DNA from: Chersky-840 sp035532735
GTDB lineage: Bacteria; Actinomycetota; Acidimicrobiia; Acidimicrobiales; UBA8190
Assembly: GCA_035532735.1 (NCBI GenBank)
Contig: DATKQM010000063.1
Coordinates: forward strand, 9,877-73,876
Direction: 5' to 3'
DNA length: 64,000 nucleotides
Shown here one piece after another: positions 15,382-24,198 of this stretch. Numbering within the stretch: the stretch's first letter is position 1; every line of letters starts with the position of its first letter. The notes under the pieces were generated by a model. That model was not told the DNA's origin. It was given only the letters and a program-made list of their open reading frames with translations, and made no database searches. The position numbers and the translations under genes are program-made.

Positions 15382-16964
15382 GCCCCAGGCCCGGCTTCGT
15401 CCTCGAGGTCGACCGTTCCACCCCGTCGACGTTGTTCTGGCACGGCGAGGGGTACCGGCTCGAGAAGCTCCCCGTCGGGAGCCGGGTGCTGTACGCGCCC
15501 GAGCCTGTCGACGCCTTGGCCGACCCGGTGGGTGCGATTCGGCGCGCCCTCGACGAGCCCTTGGGCGATGCCGCTCCTCTGCGGTCGCAGCTGCGGGCGG
15601 GCATGCAGCTCACCATCGCCTTCGATGACGTGTCGTTACCACTGCCTCCCATGCGGAGCCCCGACATACGTCAACTCGTCATCGAGCAGGTGCTCGAGCT
15701 GGCGGCCGAGGCGGGGGTGGACGACGTGGTGCTGATCGCGGCATTGGCGTTGCACCGCCGAATGACCGACGCCGAGCTCCGTCACGCGCTGGGCGCCCGG
15801 ATCTATGACGCCTTCGCGCCCCACGGGCTGCTGTGGCAGCACGATGCCGAGGACCCCGAGCAGCTCGTCCACCTGGGGCCCACGGACCAGGGCGAGGACG
15901 TCGAGATCAACAAACGCGCCGCGACCTCGGACCTCCTCGTCTACGTGAACATCAACCTGGTGGCCATGGACGGGGGCCACAAGTCCGTCGCCACCGGCCT
16001 GGCCAGCTACAAGAGCCTCCGCCACCACCACAATGCGCACACCATGACCCAGAGTCGGTCCTTCATGGACCAGCACCGGTCCGAGCTGCACTCGTCGAAC
16101 TGGCGGATGGGCCAGCTCATCGCGGCATCGGGCGTCAAGGTGTTCCAGATCGAGACCAACCTCAACACCGACACCTTCCCCGAGCAATTCCGGTTCCTCC
16201 AGCGTCGGGAGTGGGAGTGGACCACGCGCGACCGGGCCGCCTTCCTGGCATCGTCGAAGGCCCTCCAGGCCACACCCGATCGCGTGGCGCGGTCGATCTT
16301 CCATTCCATCCGGGCCCCGCACAAGATGAGCGCGGTGCAGGCGGGTGAGGTCGAAGCCGTGCACGCCCGGACCACCGAGAACGTCTATGCGCAGCAGCTG
16401 CTCGAGGTGGACGGCCAGAGCGACATCCTCACCATGGGACTCCCCTACATCTGCCCCTACAACGTCAATTCGATCATGAACCCGATCCTGGTGGCGTGTC
16501 TCGGGCTCGGATACTTCTTCAACATGTACCGAGGCCAACCGCTGGTACGCGCCGGCGGAGTCGTCATCATGAGCCATCCCACCCCGTGGGCGTTTCACCC
16601 CGGTCACCACCCGAGCTACATCGACTTCTTCGAGCAGGTGCTCGCCGAGACCACCGACCCGGCCGAGATCGGGAAGTACGAAGAGGCTTACGCCACCGAC
16701 CCCTGGTACGTCCACCTCTACCGGACGGGCAACGCATACCACGGGGTGCACCCGTTCTACATGTGGTACTGGTGCGCTCATGCCCTCGAGCACGTGGGGG
16801 CGGTGATCATCGTGGGTGGGGACCGTGCCGCGGTGCGACGTCTGGGGTTCAAGCCCGCCAGTTCGATGGCCGACGCCTTCGAGATGGCGTCGGACGTGGT
16901 GGGGCGCGACCCCTCGATCACGCACCTGCATTCTCCGCCGCTCCTCATGGCCGACGTGCGATGA
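15378..16964 (+). CDS. LarA-like (DUF2088) protein, possible nickel-pincer racemase/epimerase relative
   Basis: About 528 residues. The N-terminal region matches the LarA fold: AFDDVSLPLPP (residues 81-91) at the DxTRP motif position, ALHRRMTDAELRHALG (124-139), and GGHKSVATGLASYKS (199-213) followed by HHHN, matching the GGRKSVLPG...NH region that holds the cofactor-binding Lys in LarA. The Arg of DxTRP is Leu here, so the substrate is probably not lactate. No larB, larC or larE is visible. The second half is long and Trp/His-rich with no family I recognise. The start overlaps the dehydrogenase stop (ATGA). Its role in a lipid-type operon is unknown. Confidence 0.7.
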   Translation: MSPRPGFVLEVDRSTPSTLFWHGEGYRLEKLPVGSRVLYAPEPVDALADPVGAIRRALDEPLGDAAPLRSQLRAGMQLTIAFDDVSLPLPPMRSPDIRQLVIEQVLELAAEAGVDDVVLIAALALHRRMTDAELRHALGARIYDAFAPHGLLWQHDAEDPEQLVHLGPTDQGEDVEINKRAATSDLLVYVNINLVAMDGGHKSVATGLASYKSLRHHHNAHTMTQSRSFMDQHRSELHSSNWRMGQLIAASGVKVFQIETNLNTDTFPEQFRFLQRREWEWTTRDRAAFLASSKALQATPDRVARSIFHSIRAPHKMSAVQAGEVEAVHARTTENVYAQQLLEVDGQSDILTMGLPYICPYNVNSIMNPILVACLGLGYFFNMYRGQPLVRAGGVVIMSHPTPWAFHPGHHPSYIDFFEQVLAETTDPAEIGKYEEAYATDPWYVHLYRTGNAYHGVHPFYMWYWCAHALEHVGAVIIVGGDRAAVRRLGFKPASSMADAFEMASDVVGRDPSITHLHSPPLLMADVR

Positions 16965-16995
16965 CATCTCCGCCAGGATCATCAGGGGGGACGTG

Positions 16996-17931
16996 GTGAG
17001 TGGTGTGGAACGTCTGGTGAGACGTGCTCGCCGGGTGCGCCCCGAGGGATTCCCCTGGGCCGCGCCCACCTGGCCCGTGAGCGTCGACCGAGCCGCACCG
17101 CAACGGAACCTGGGCGCGGACTACGACACCGGATGGACCCGGCGCTACCCGGCCCGCCTGGTCCGGGCCATGGTCCTCGACAACCTCACCCGTCCGCTCG
17201 CCCACATCGTGGCGTCGCCCGAGGTGCGCGGTGACGAGATCCTCGAGCTCGTCGAGGCACCCGCCATCTACGTGGCGAATCACGCCAGTCATGTCGATAC
17301 GGGGCTGCTGCTGTCGGTGCTCCCCAGCCGGGTCCGTCACAAGACCGTCGTGGCCGCCGCCGCCGACCACTTCTTCGACCGGCGCTGGAAGGCACACGTG
17401 TGGTCCCTCGTCCTCGCCGCGGTCCCCATCGAGCGCCACAAGGTCAACCGGAAGTCGGCGCAAGACACCGCGGCGTTGCTACGCGACGGTTGGAACCTCA
17501 TCATCTACCCCGAGGGCGGCCGGTCCCATGACGGCTGGTTCCAGGCCATGCGAGGTGGTGCTGCCTATCTGGCCACGCGCACGGGAAGGCCCGTTGTGCC
17601 CGTCCACATCGAGGGCACCTATCGGATCTGGCCCCGGGGCGGCAAGAGGCTTCGCCGGAGCCCGACGCGGATCACCTTCGGGTCACCCATCATGGCGGCC
17701 GAGGGCGAGGACGCCCGCCGGCTCGAGGCACGGATCGACGCCGTCTTCGGAGTCCTGGCCGACGAGTCGCGTTCGGACTGGTGGACGGCCCGCCGGCGGG
17801 CCGGGGCAGGAGAGACCCCGTCGCCCCGGGGGCCCGACGCGTCGCCGTGGCGCCGCGCCTGGGCGCTGGGACCGGACCCTCAGGGTGCCGACGAGGACGA
17901 CGAGACCCGCTGGGCGCTCAAGCGCGACTGA
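16996..17931 (+). CDS. PlsC-family lysophospholipid/glycerophosphate acyltransferase
   Basis: About 311 residues. The HX4D acyltransferase motif is in ANHASHVDTGLL, the substrate motif in IIYPEGGRSHDGW, and RPVVPVHIEGTY is the third block. It should transfer an acyl chain to lysophosphatidate or a related acceptor at the membrane. I choose the second of two adjacent GTG codons because of the run AGGGGGG about seven bases upstream; the first at 16993 is possible. The C-terminal 60 residues are charged and probably disordered. It follows the DUF2088 gene by 31 bases. Confidence 0.85.
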   Translation: MSGVERLVRRARRVRPEGFPWAAPTWPVSVDRAAPQRNLGADYDTGWTRRYPARLVRAMVLDNLTRPLAHIVASPEVRGDEILELVEAPAIYVANHASHVDTGLLLSVLPSRVRHKTVVAAAADHFFDRRWKAHVWSLVLAAVPIERHKVNRKSAQDTAALLRDGWNLIIYPEGGRSHDGWFQAMRGGAAYLATRTGRPVVPVHIEGTYRIWPRGGKRLRRSPTRITFGSPIMAAEGEDARRLEARIDAVFGVLADESRSDWWTARRRAGAGETPSPRGPDASPWRRAWALGPDPQGADEDDETRWALKRD

Positions 17932-17959
17932 CCCGATTGACTTGAATGGAGACAAGGCC

Positions 17960-18460
17960 ATGACCACCCACGGAAGCGACATCGACCGGAGTGCGGAGTG
18001 GGAGGCCATGAAGGCCCGCCACCTCAGGCCTTTAGGTGAGAGACCGGCGTCGACAGCCCGGGGCCTGCACCATTTCGCCCTGTTGTGCAGCGATGTCGAG
18101 CGGACCATCGCGTTCTACCAGGACCTCCTCGAGTTCCCCCTGGCCGAGCTGTTCGAGAACCGGGACTACCGGGGATCGACCCACTTCTTCTTCGACGTCG
18201 GCCACGGCAACTACCTTGCCTACTTCGACTTCCCCGGACTTGACCTCGGGGAGTACCGCGAGGTGCTCGGGGGCCTGCATCACATCGCCATCTCCGTCAG
18301 TCCCGAACAGTGGGAACGGCTCGTGGCCAAGCTCGAAGCAGCCGGCGTCGAGACCCACATCGTCCATGGGACCTCGGTCTACTTCGCCGGCCCCGACGGC
18401 GAGCGCCTGGAGCTGCTTTCCTACCCGCTCAACGACATGTACGGGACCGTCGTCGGCTGA
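17960..18460 (+). CDS. VOC-family metalloprotein (glyoxalase/dioxygenase-like)
   Basis: About 166 residues with a VOC module: GLHHFALLCSDVERTIAFYQDLLEFPL, with His early in the first module, GGLHHIAISVSPEQW opening the second, and ELLSYPLNDMYG at the end with the metal-ligand Glu in GERLELLSYP. The ligand set 2 His plus 1 Glu is typical of type I dioxygenases and glyoxalases. It has a GGAGACAAGG ribosome site and is the last gene of the plus-strand operon. Confidence 0.8.
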   Translation: MTTHGSDIDRSAEWEAMKARHLRPLGERPASTARGLHHFALLCSDVERTIAFYQDLLEFPLAELFENRDYRGSTHFFFDVGHGNYLAYFDFPGLDLGEYREVLGGLHHIAISVSPEQWERLVAKLEAAGVETHIVHGTSVYFAGPDGERLELLSYPLNDMYGTVVG

Positions 18461-18469
18461 GTCACGGGC

Positions 18470-18781
18470 TTAGTACGAATTTTCCTCTACCACGGTGAGG
18501 TCGACGAACTCCGGCGGACCTTCGAAAATCTCGGCCATCGTGGCCCGAGCCGCGCTCAGACTCTCCGTGCGCCGCGAATCCTCCTCGCGCTGGCGCGCCT
18601 TTTCCTCATTCTCGAAGACGACCATGTGGTAGATCCGGCTCGGATCGTTCTGGTCGCGGAAGGCCGTCGTGCGCAAGAGGCCCGAGCCCGGCTGTTCGGT
18701 GGCACGCAACTCCTCGTAGAGGCGCGGCAACTCCGAATCCTTCCCCGGCTTGAGGCGCATCATGATCAGTTGTGCCCACAT
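18470..18781 (-). CDS. Small ABM-type dimeric alpha/beta-barrel protein
   Basis: About 103 residues beginning MWAQLIMMRLKPGKD, then LYEELRATEQPGSGLLRTTAFRD and IYHMVVFENEEKARQRE. This is the pattern of antibiotic-biosynthesis-monooxygenase-like ferredoxin-fold barrels. The ATG at 18781 has GGAGGG six bases upstream, so I reject the in-frame extension. It converges on the VOC gene. Proteins of this fold include haem-degrading and quinone-forming oxygenases as well as non-enzymatic ones; none is assignable. Confidence 0.7.
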   Translation of the reverse strand: MWAQLIMMRLKPGKDSELPRLYEELRATEQPGSGLLRTTAFRDQNDPSRIYHMVVFENEEKARQREEDSRRTESLSAARATMAEIFEGPPEFVDLTVVEENSY

Positions 18782-18904
18782 TCGAAACCCTCCGTTCGTG
18801 ATCGGAGGTGTGAGCCTAGTTGTCGTGGCCTGGACACGGCGATGGCCCCACCCTGGCAGGGCCATCGCCGGAGTGTTTGGATCTTGTCGCAACGACTCGC
18901 CGAG

Positions 18905-19541
18905 TCAGACAGGGATCTCCGAGTAGACGGCGCTGAAGACGTGAGCCACCGGGGTGTCGGTCCCGAATGACTCGAGAGCGATACTCCGGCCCTCGGCTTC
19001 GGTCTCCCACGCATCGGCGCCCTTCCCCCAGGCACGGAGGGTCGGGAACTCCCATGAGGTGAGAAGCGTGCCCGTCCCGAGACCGGCGTGGCCCAGTTGG
19101 AAGCTGCGGGCGTTGGTCGCACCGTGGGCTTCGACGAAGTTGCACACCCGACGCCCGAGCGCCATGACATCGTCCAACCGTCCCGGCAGGGCCCGGCTGG
19201 CGTGGACCTCGACCACCGTGCCCCGAGAGGGATCTCGGCGGCGAGGGTCTGCTGCTCGATGACGATCGGGCTGTCCTTGGCGCGCAGCCGCGCCAAGAGT
19301 GCTTGCATCTCGCCGTCGAGCGCCACCGCCTCGCCGTACTCCGCATAGGCCTCATGGGAGGGATGCTCGGTAGCAAAGATGACCGTGCCGGCCGACTCAC
19401 CGGCCGGACCGGCGAGCAAGACCCCGGCCCCGGTACTCCGAGGCGCTCGTGCAGCTTCACGGCCTCGCCGTTCAACGACAGGAAGTCTTCGAAGCGACCT
19501 GGTTGCACTCGGCTGATGATGGATTGCTGGATTGTTGCCAT
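18905..19541 (-). pseudogene. Two-domain ABM-like protein broken by two frameshifts
   Basis: Reading from ATG 19541 (GGAGGA seven bases upstream), frame one gives IISRVQPGRFEDFLSLNGEA up to about 19430. The homologous continuation (VIFATEHPSHEAYAEYGEA) is in a second frame to about 19220, and VEVHASRALPGRLDDVM to the stop is in a third. Inserting one base at each break restores about 212 residues of two tandem ABM-type halves. The breaks are near GGAGTACCGGGG and in CTCGGGGCACGG on the minus strand. Either the gene is dead or two bases were lost in sequencing. Confidence 0.7.
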
Positions 19542-19948
19542 GCGACACTCCTCCCTGGTCCGCGAGCCGACTGGTCCCCCGGAGCGTCGGGGCACACTCC
19601 CCCGGGAACAGGAACTCGCCGATACGCGCACCCCCGTCGGGCGCTCCGGTGGATCTTTGTCGCACCTCCCACCCGTCTCCACCGGTCGACCAATGTCACT
19701 GATGCCTGCCACGATGTCGGGCAGCTCCTGCCATCGGGGCGCGCCACTCGCTCGCGCTGACGTACTTGACGACGCCGGTCCACGTCGATGACAAATTCGA
19801 TTTCGTGGCTGTCTTGGCCTTTGCCGGCTTTGCTTCTGCCCGTCGCTACGTCGAACACCCGCCGTATCAGACCTAATCCGTGATCACGCCAGCCAGGTGA
19901 TCGGACAGCGTGTCGTCGTGCAACACGAAGGCCGAGGCTGCGTCGTCG
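19542..19948. other. Gene-free stretch between ABM pseudogene and small barrel protein
   Basis: About 400 bases. The left end carries the ribosome site and presumably the promoter of the ABM pseudogene. I see no convincing gene, repeat or RNA. Short open frames here lack recognisable motifs. Confidence 0.5.
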
Positions 19949-20227
19949 TTACGGCTGCCACGTCTCGTAGACCGGGAATTCCTCGACCTCGGGGGGACCT
20001 GGCATGGTGACGCCGGCCGCGGCGACGGCCTGCTGGACCCGAGGCGCGGAGGCGTCGTAGTCCTGGCGCGACTCCCAGAAGTCGATCACACACCAGCCTC
20101 CGTCCATCGGTGCTGACGAGTGGAAGATGAGGCCTTTCGCCGGTTCGCCGGCCATCACGTGCTTGTGCACAGCATCGAATTCGTCTTGGGTGACACCGGC
20201 AAGCTTGGTGTGGATCCGAACCGTCAT
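19949..20227 (-). CDS. Small alpha/beta-barrel-like protein, unknown function
   Basis: About 92 residues: MTVRIHTKLAGVTQDEFDAVH, then KGLIFHSSAPMDGGWCVIDFWES and VEEFPVYETW. The length and strand-helix pattern (with the common WES...YD segment) fit the dimeric alpha/beta-barrel superfamily, a third member within 2 kb. GGAGAGG lies upstream of the ATG at 20227, supporting this start over a longer frame. Function unknown. Confidence 0.65.
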   Translation of the reverse strand: MTVRIHTKLAGVTQDEFDAVHKHVMAGEPAKGLIFHSSAPMDGGWCVIDFWESRQDYDASAPRVQQAVAAAGVTMPGPPEVEEFPVYETWQP

Positions 20228-20309
20228 AATGGGCGCCCCTCTCCTGGTTGCGTCGTCGAACGGTAGAGCGAAGGCGCGATGACCGCACACCCACCTTTGC
20301 CACGCGGCG

Positions 20310-22526
20310 CTACGACCGGCGCACCTTCACGAGGTCTCTCATGCGGCGGACGGCGTCGGCGGGCGCCGCGGTGGCCTGGCGCCAACCCCGGGCCCCCACC
20401 GCTTCGAGGCGTTGGGTTCGGAGGGCTCGCTCCTCCACGTCGGCCAGCGGGGCGGGGACGGATCCCGTCGCCCAGGCCAGGAGCAGGTCGGCGAGGCTGG
20501 GATTGCGAGCCAATGCCGGGCCGTGCGCGTAGGTGCCCAGGACCCGACCGGCGCGCGCCCCCTCGGTGCCGTCACCGCCACCGTTGCCGACTCCTGACAA
20601 CAGGCGCGCCAGCGGACGCGCGGCCACACCGACGCTCGTCACCGCAGCATGGTTCTCGAACCCGGTCAAGGTCTCGAGCACGACGGGGTCCGGAGTCCCG
20701 TTTCCGAGGCCATGGCGGATCGGCGCGGCGCAAAGCTCCCCCACGGCGCGCCGCCCCGTGCCCTTCACCGTGACGACGTCGAGCAGTCCCACGCCGGGAT
20801 GGAGCCTTCCGTCGGCACCGGGGAACGACTGCCCGATCACCTGGTAGCCGGCGCACACTGCGAAGACGACCGCTCCGCCGTCGACGGCACCGGCGATCAC
20901 ACCGTCGCGCAAACGTTGAGCCGACTCCACCTGGGGGCCGTCCTCGCCACCGCCGAGGCAGTAGATGTCGGCGCCGGCCGGCAAGGGCGCGTCCGATAGA
21001 GCGTGGATGAGCTCCACAGGCATGTCGCGCCACACGGCCCGGCCGGCCAACACCTGACCGTTGCCTCCGTCGCCGTAGGTGCCGAGCAGATCGGGGTGCA
21101 CCACCACGACCCGCAACGCCGAAGGGCCCGACGACCGGGCCCGCGGGCGAGGCCGTGCCTTGGCCTGTTCGCCCACCACGGTGATGTTCACGGGCATCCC
21201 GGGAGCCGGCAACGGGGCGAGACCCGCAGCCCCGCCGACTCCCGTCGAGGAGCCTGAGCCCGCGGTCTGTGTTGGAGGCGCGCCGTGGGCGAGGTGGCGC
21301 CGAAGTGTCTGGAAGGCCGTGTAGTTGCCGACGTACTGGACGGTGGGCGAAGCCGCGGCGCGCAGCGCGTCGAGATCGTCGGGAACCGTGATGTGGGCCA
21401 CGCCGCCGTGGCGCAGTCGCACCGCCAGGTCGCGACACCGCTCCCCCGTGGCCACCACCAACCTCCCTCCCAAGCGTTCGAAGGGCACATCCCACAACCA
21501 CGAGGGGTCATGGCCGTCGGCGACGCGGGCGTTGATGCCGATCACGACCGGGTCCGTACCCCCCTCGAGCAAGTCGAGGAGCTCGGTCCATCCCGCCGGA
21601 TTCTTGGCCAGGAGGAGCCGAACACTCGTCTCGCCCCATGCCACGGTGGCGAACCTTCCTTCGACGTCGGCCACCCGAGCCATCGCCCCCAGTGCGGTGG
21701 CCTCGTCGACGCCGAGTACACCCGCCGCCACGGCCGCAATGGCGGCGTTGGCGAGGTTGCACCGCCCGGGGAGCAGAAGCTGTATCGGAAGGCGACGACC
21801 GTCGGGGCAGACGAGCAGGTCCCCGCGGAGCTCGACGTCGGGCACAGGACGTCGGAATCCGCACGAGCACGACCAGTCGCCGTCGGAGAAGCTGATCCGG
21901 CCCGAGCACGCCGGGCAACCGACGGCGTCGTGGTGCCAGAGCTGGCCCGCTGCCACCCACACGACCTTGGAGACACCCCGGGCTCCCCACACGACGAGCG
22001 GGTCATCGGCGTTGGCGACGACGGTGGTCCCTTTCGACGCGCTCAGGGCGCTCTGCCAGCGGGCCGCCACCATTCGCACCTCGCTCACCCGGTCGAGTTG
22101 ATCGCGCGACAGGTTGAGCAGGGCCACCACCTCGGGTTGCACCGCTTGCGCGACCACACCGAGATAGCCCTCATCGACTTCGAGCACGGCCGGCACCCCC
22201 GGTGCGGCTGACGCCAAAGCCACAGCCAATCCGGGGGGAAGGTTGGCGCCCGCCGACGATGTCGCCACCCCGGGCGCGCCGCCGAGCGCGGCCCCCAACA
22301 AGCGCGTCGTCGTGGTCTTGCCGTTGGTCCCCGTCACGAGCGCGACCTGGCGCCCCGTCGCCAGGGAGCCGAGCAGATCAGGAGCGATCAACAGCCCGAT
22401 GCGCCCACCGATGACCGACCCGCCCCCGAGGTGCAACCGCCGCGACGCCGCGCTCACCGCGGTCGAAGCCCGGCCGGCCAGGCGTGCCCGCACCGGCAAT
22501 GTGCCGTCGGCGGGCGGTGACGTCAC
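20310..22526 (-). CDS. Lipid II isoglutaminyl synthase, MurT and GatD fused in one chain
   Basis: About 738 residues in one uninterrupted frame. Residues 1-410 are MurT: P-loop TGTNGKTTTT (65-74), zinc-ribbon cysteines 204, 207, 220 and 222, and the DUF1727 region with AKNPAGWTELLDLL and DGHDPSWLWD. A linker rich in Gly/Ala/Pro (about 412-470) leads to GatD: VVHPDLLGTYGDGGNG, nucleophile FAVCAGYQ (Cys558) and GTYAHGP (His668). MurT/GatD amidates the D-Glu of lipid II using glutamine; in most bacteria these are two proteins. The GTG at 22526 overlaps the upstream stop (GTGA). An internal Met444 could allow separate GatD synthesis. Confidence 0.88.
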   Translation of the reverse strand: MTSPPADGTLPVRARLAGRASTAVSAASRRLHLGGGSVIGGRIGLLIAPDLLGSLATGRQVALVTGTNGKTTTTRLLGAALGGAPGVATSSAGANLPPGLAVALASAAPGVPAVLEVDEGYLGVVAQAVQPEVVALLNLSRDQLDRVSEVRMVAARWQSALSASKGTTVVANADDPLVVWGARGVSKVVWVAAGQLWHHDAVGCPACSGRISFSDGDWSCSCGFRRPVPDVELRGDLLVCPDGRRLPIQLLLPGRCNLANAAIAAVAAGVLGVDEATALGAMARVADVEGRFATVAWGETSVRLLLAKNPAGWTELLDLLEGGTDPVVIGINARVADGHDPSWLWDVPFERLGGRLVVATGERCRDLAVRLRHGGVAHITVPDDLDALRAAASPTVQYVGNYTAFQTLRRHLAHGAPPTQTAGSGSSTGVGGAAGLAPLPAPGMPVNITVVGEQAKARPRPRARSSGPSALRVVVVHPDLLGTYGDGGNGQVLAGRAVWRDMPVELIHALSDAPLPAGADIYCLGGGEDGPQVESAQRLRDGVIAGAVDGGAVVFAVCAGYQVIGQSFPGADGRLHPGVGLLDVVTVKGTGRRAVGELCAAPIRHGLGNGTPDPVVLETLTGFENHAAVTSVGVAARPLARLLSGVGNGGGDGTEGARAGRVLGTYAHGPALARNPSLADLLLAWATGSVPAPLADVEERALRTQRLEAVGARGWRQATAAPADAVRRMRDLVKVRRS

Positions 22527-23977
22527 GTGTCGGTGTGATCCGGCGGGAAGGTCCGCGCCAATTCCTCGGCCGTGGGCTCGTGTTGACGCTGGGACTCGGC
22601 GGGCAGCTGGGTCATGATCGCCGCCATGATGGCCTCGGTGTCCGCGGCGGCGTCGGAGAGCCCGAGGTGCACGGGCTTGCCCACCCGGACGCGCACAGGC
22701 GGAGGGTGCAGCAAGTTGGCGACGTCGGGAACCCGGGCCGAGCGGGGCCATACGGCTTCGGTTCCCCACACACCGACAGGAAGCACCGGCGCGCCGGTCA
22801 TGGCAGCCAATCGGGCCGTCCCGGTCTTGCCCTCCAACACCGGATCGAAGAACTTCTTGCCGCGCGGGATCGTCCCCTGGGGAAGGATCACGACGACCTC
22901 GCCCGCCTCGAGGGCACGGCGCGCTTCTCGCAAGGGAGTGTCGGAGCGGCTGCCCCGGTCCACCGGTATCCCGCCCAGGGCGCGCGCCAGCTGGCCGACC
23001 ACCGGCGCGTCGAACAACTCGCGCTTGGCCAGGAACCGCACGGGCCTCCCCAACCGGGCCGCCACCATGGCCAGGGCCACGACGTCGAAGTAGCTGCGGT
23101 GATTGGCGGCCAAGATGACCGGCCCGCGCCTCGGCACGCGCGCCACCCCGTCGATGTCGAACCGGGCGTAGGGGAACATGGCCGGGCGCACCAGCGGTCG
23201 AATCACGTCGTAGGGCTCGAGCCCTCCCACCTTGGGCACTCCGGGGGGCCGGTCCCAATGCTCCACGGGCCACCGCCGCAGGCGGGCCACCGCATGCAGA
23301 CGCCGGTCGGGGTTGACCGCATGGGGACGGCCCACCGCGCCGAGCAGGGGAAGGTCGAAGACACTGTCGGAGTAGGCGTGGCTGGCAGCCATGTCGATGC
23401 TCGCCTCCCGGGCCCATCGCCGTACCGCGGCGAGCTTGCCCGTGGACCACACGAAGTCTCCCTCGATGCCACCGGTGTAGTGCCCGTCTTCGCGCCCGTA
23501 CCTGGTGGCGAGCACATGGTCGAAGCCGAGCATGCCGGCGAATGGGGTCACGAGATCCGCAGGCGTGGTCGTCGTGAGCACGATGAGGTGGCCCGCCTCG
23601 CGATGTTCGGCCAGCACCCCCGGGGCGAAGGGCTGGACCAGCTCGACCAGCTCCGGTGCGGCCAGCTCCCCGGCTCGGCACACTGCCTCGACGGGCCATC
23701 CTTTGGTGAAGCGAGGTGCCAACCGGACCATGGCCATGAAGGCGAGGCTCTCGCCCATGAGGTCGTAGAACCCGTAGAACAGACGCTCGCCGGGGAGGGA
23801 CCGACGACCCTCGAAGAGGCCCTCGGCGTGCATGGCGGCACTCAGGACGAGACCGCTCGCCCCGCGCAGCAGGGTCCGGTCCAGGTCCACGAACACCGCG
23901 ACCCGAGACTGCGGCGCGTCGTGCCCGGAGCCGTTGCCGTTGTGCAGGTGCGTCTTTGGCGAGCGGGCCGTCACCAT
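22523..23977 (-). CDS. HAD-IB phosphatase-like domain fused to PlsC-type acyltransferase
   Basis: About 484 residues. The N-terminal HAD has the intact motif I FVDLDRTLL, motif II region VLTTTTPADLV and motif IV AYSDSVFDLPLL. The C-terminal acyltransferase has the HX4D motif in AANHRSYFDVVAL and LPQGTIPRG in place of the usual EGT motif. The architecture matches bifunctional HAD-IB/1-acylglycerol-3-phosphate acyltransferases of actinobacteria, suggesting membrane phospholipid remodelling. An ATG at 23989 is an alternative start four codons upstream. Its stop overlaps the MurT-GatD start, so the pair is likely co-translated. Confidence 0.85.
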   Translation of the reverse strand: MVTARSPKTHLHNGNGSGHDAPQSRVAVFVDLDRTLLRGASGLVLSAAMHAEGLFEGRRSLPGERLFYGFYDLMGESLAFMAMVRLAPRFTKGWPVEAVCRAGELAAPELVELVQPFAPGVLAEHREAGHLIVLTTTTPADLVTPFAGMLGFDHVLATRYGREDGHYTGGIEGDFVWSTGKLAAVRRWAREASIDMAASHAYSDSVFDLPLLGAVGRPHAVNPDRRLHAVARLRRWPVEHWDRPPGVPKVGGLEPYDVIRPLVRPAMFPYARFDIDGVARVPRRGPVILAANHRSYFDVVALAMVAARLGRPVRFLAKRELFDAPVVGQLARALGGIPVDRGSRSDTPLREARRALEAGEVVVILPQGTIPRGKKFFDPVLEGKTGTARLAAMTGAPVLPVGVWGTEAVWPRSARVPDVANLLHPPPVRVRVGKPVHLGLSDAAADTEAIMAAIMTQLPAESQRQHEPTAEELARTFPPDHTDT

Positions 23978-24045
23978 GGCGCAGACCATACCGCCGTCCA
24001 CCTCGTCACCTGCCGTAGGGTGCCTGCCACCAGGGCCTTGACGCG

Positions 24046-24079
24046 GCAAAGGGACCGGAGGGGGACCCGGTCCCTTTGC
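24046..24079. repeat. Perfect 13-bp inverted repeat in a divergent promoter region
   Basis: GCAAAGGGACCGG (24046-24058) and CCGGTCCCTTTGC (24067-24079) form a perfect stem with an eight-base spacer. It lies between the divergent HAD-acyltransferase (starts 23977, minus) and LysR (starts 24199, plus) genes. No T-run follows on either strand, so a terminator is unlikely. It may be an operator or an RNA stem in a leader. Confidence 0.65.
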
Positions 24080-24198
24080 TCGGACTCGACAGGATTCGGA
24101 GGGGGGCGTCCGTTTCCTGTGGTCTCTGGGTTTCATTCTGAAGGATGGTCTTCGATCAGTCAAACAGCTATTACAGATTTCTACTATCGTAAAAAGAG

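Noticed and set aside
15636..17069. 477-codon open frame on the minus strand
   Set aside because: Antisense to the LarA-like gene, whose coding frame has clear family motifs and operon overlaps. The antisense product is His/Gly/Val-rich with no domain.
22527..23699. MurT-GatD frame extended upstream to more than 1100 codons
   Set aside because: The extension is merely an open shadow over the acyltransferase gene. The GTG at 22526 gives a normal MurT N-terminus and a 4-base coupling overlap.
24046..24079. Inverted repeat as a Rho-independent terminator
   Set aside because: Both flanking genes start here rather than end, and neither side of the stem has a T-run.
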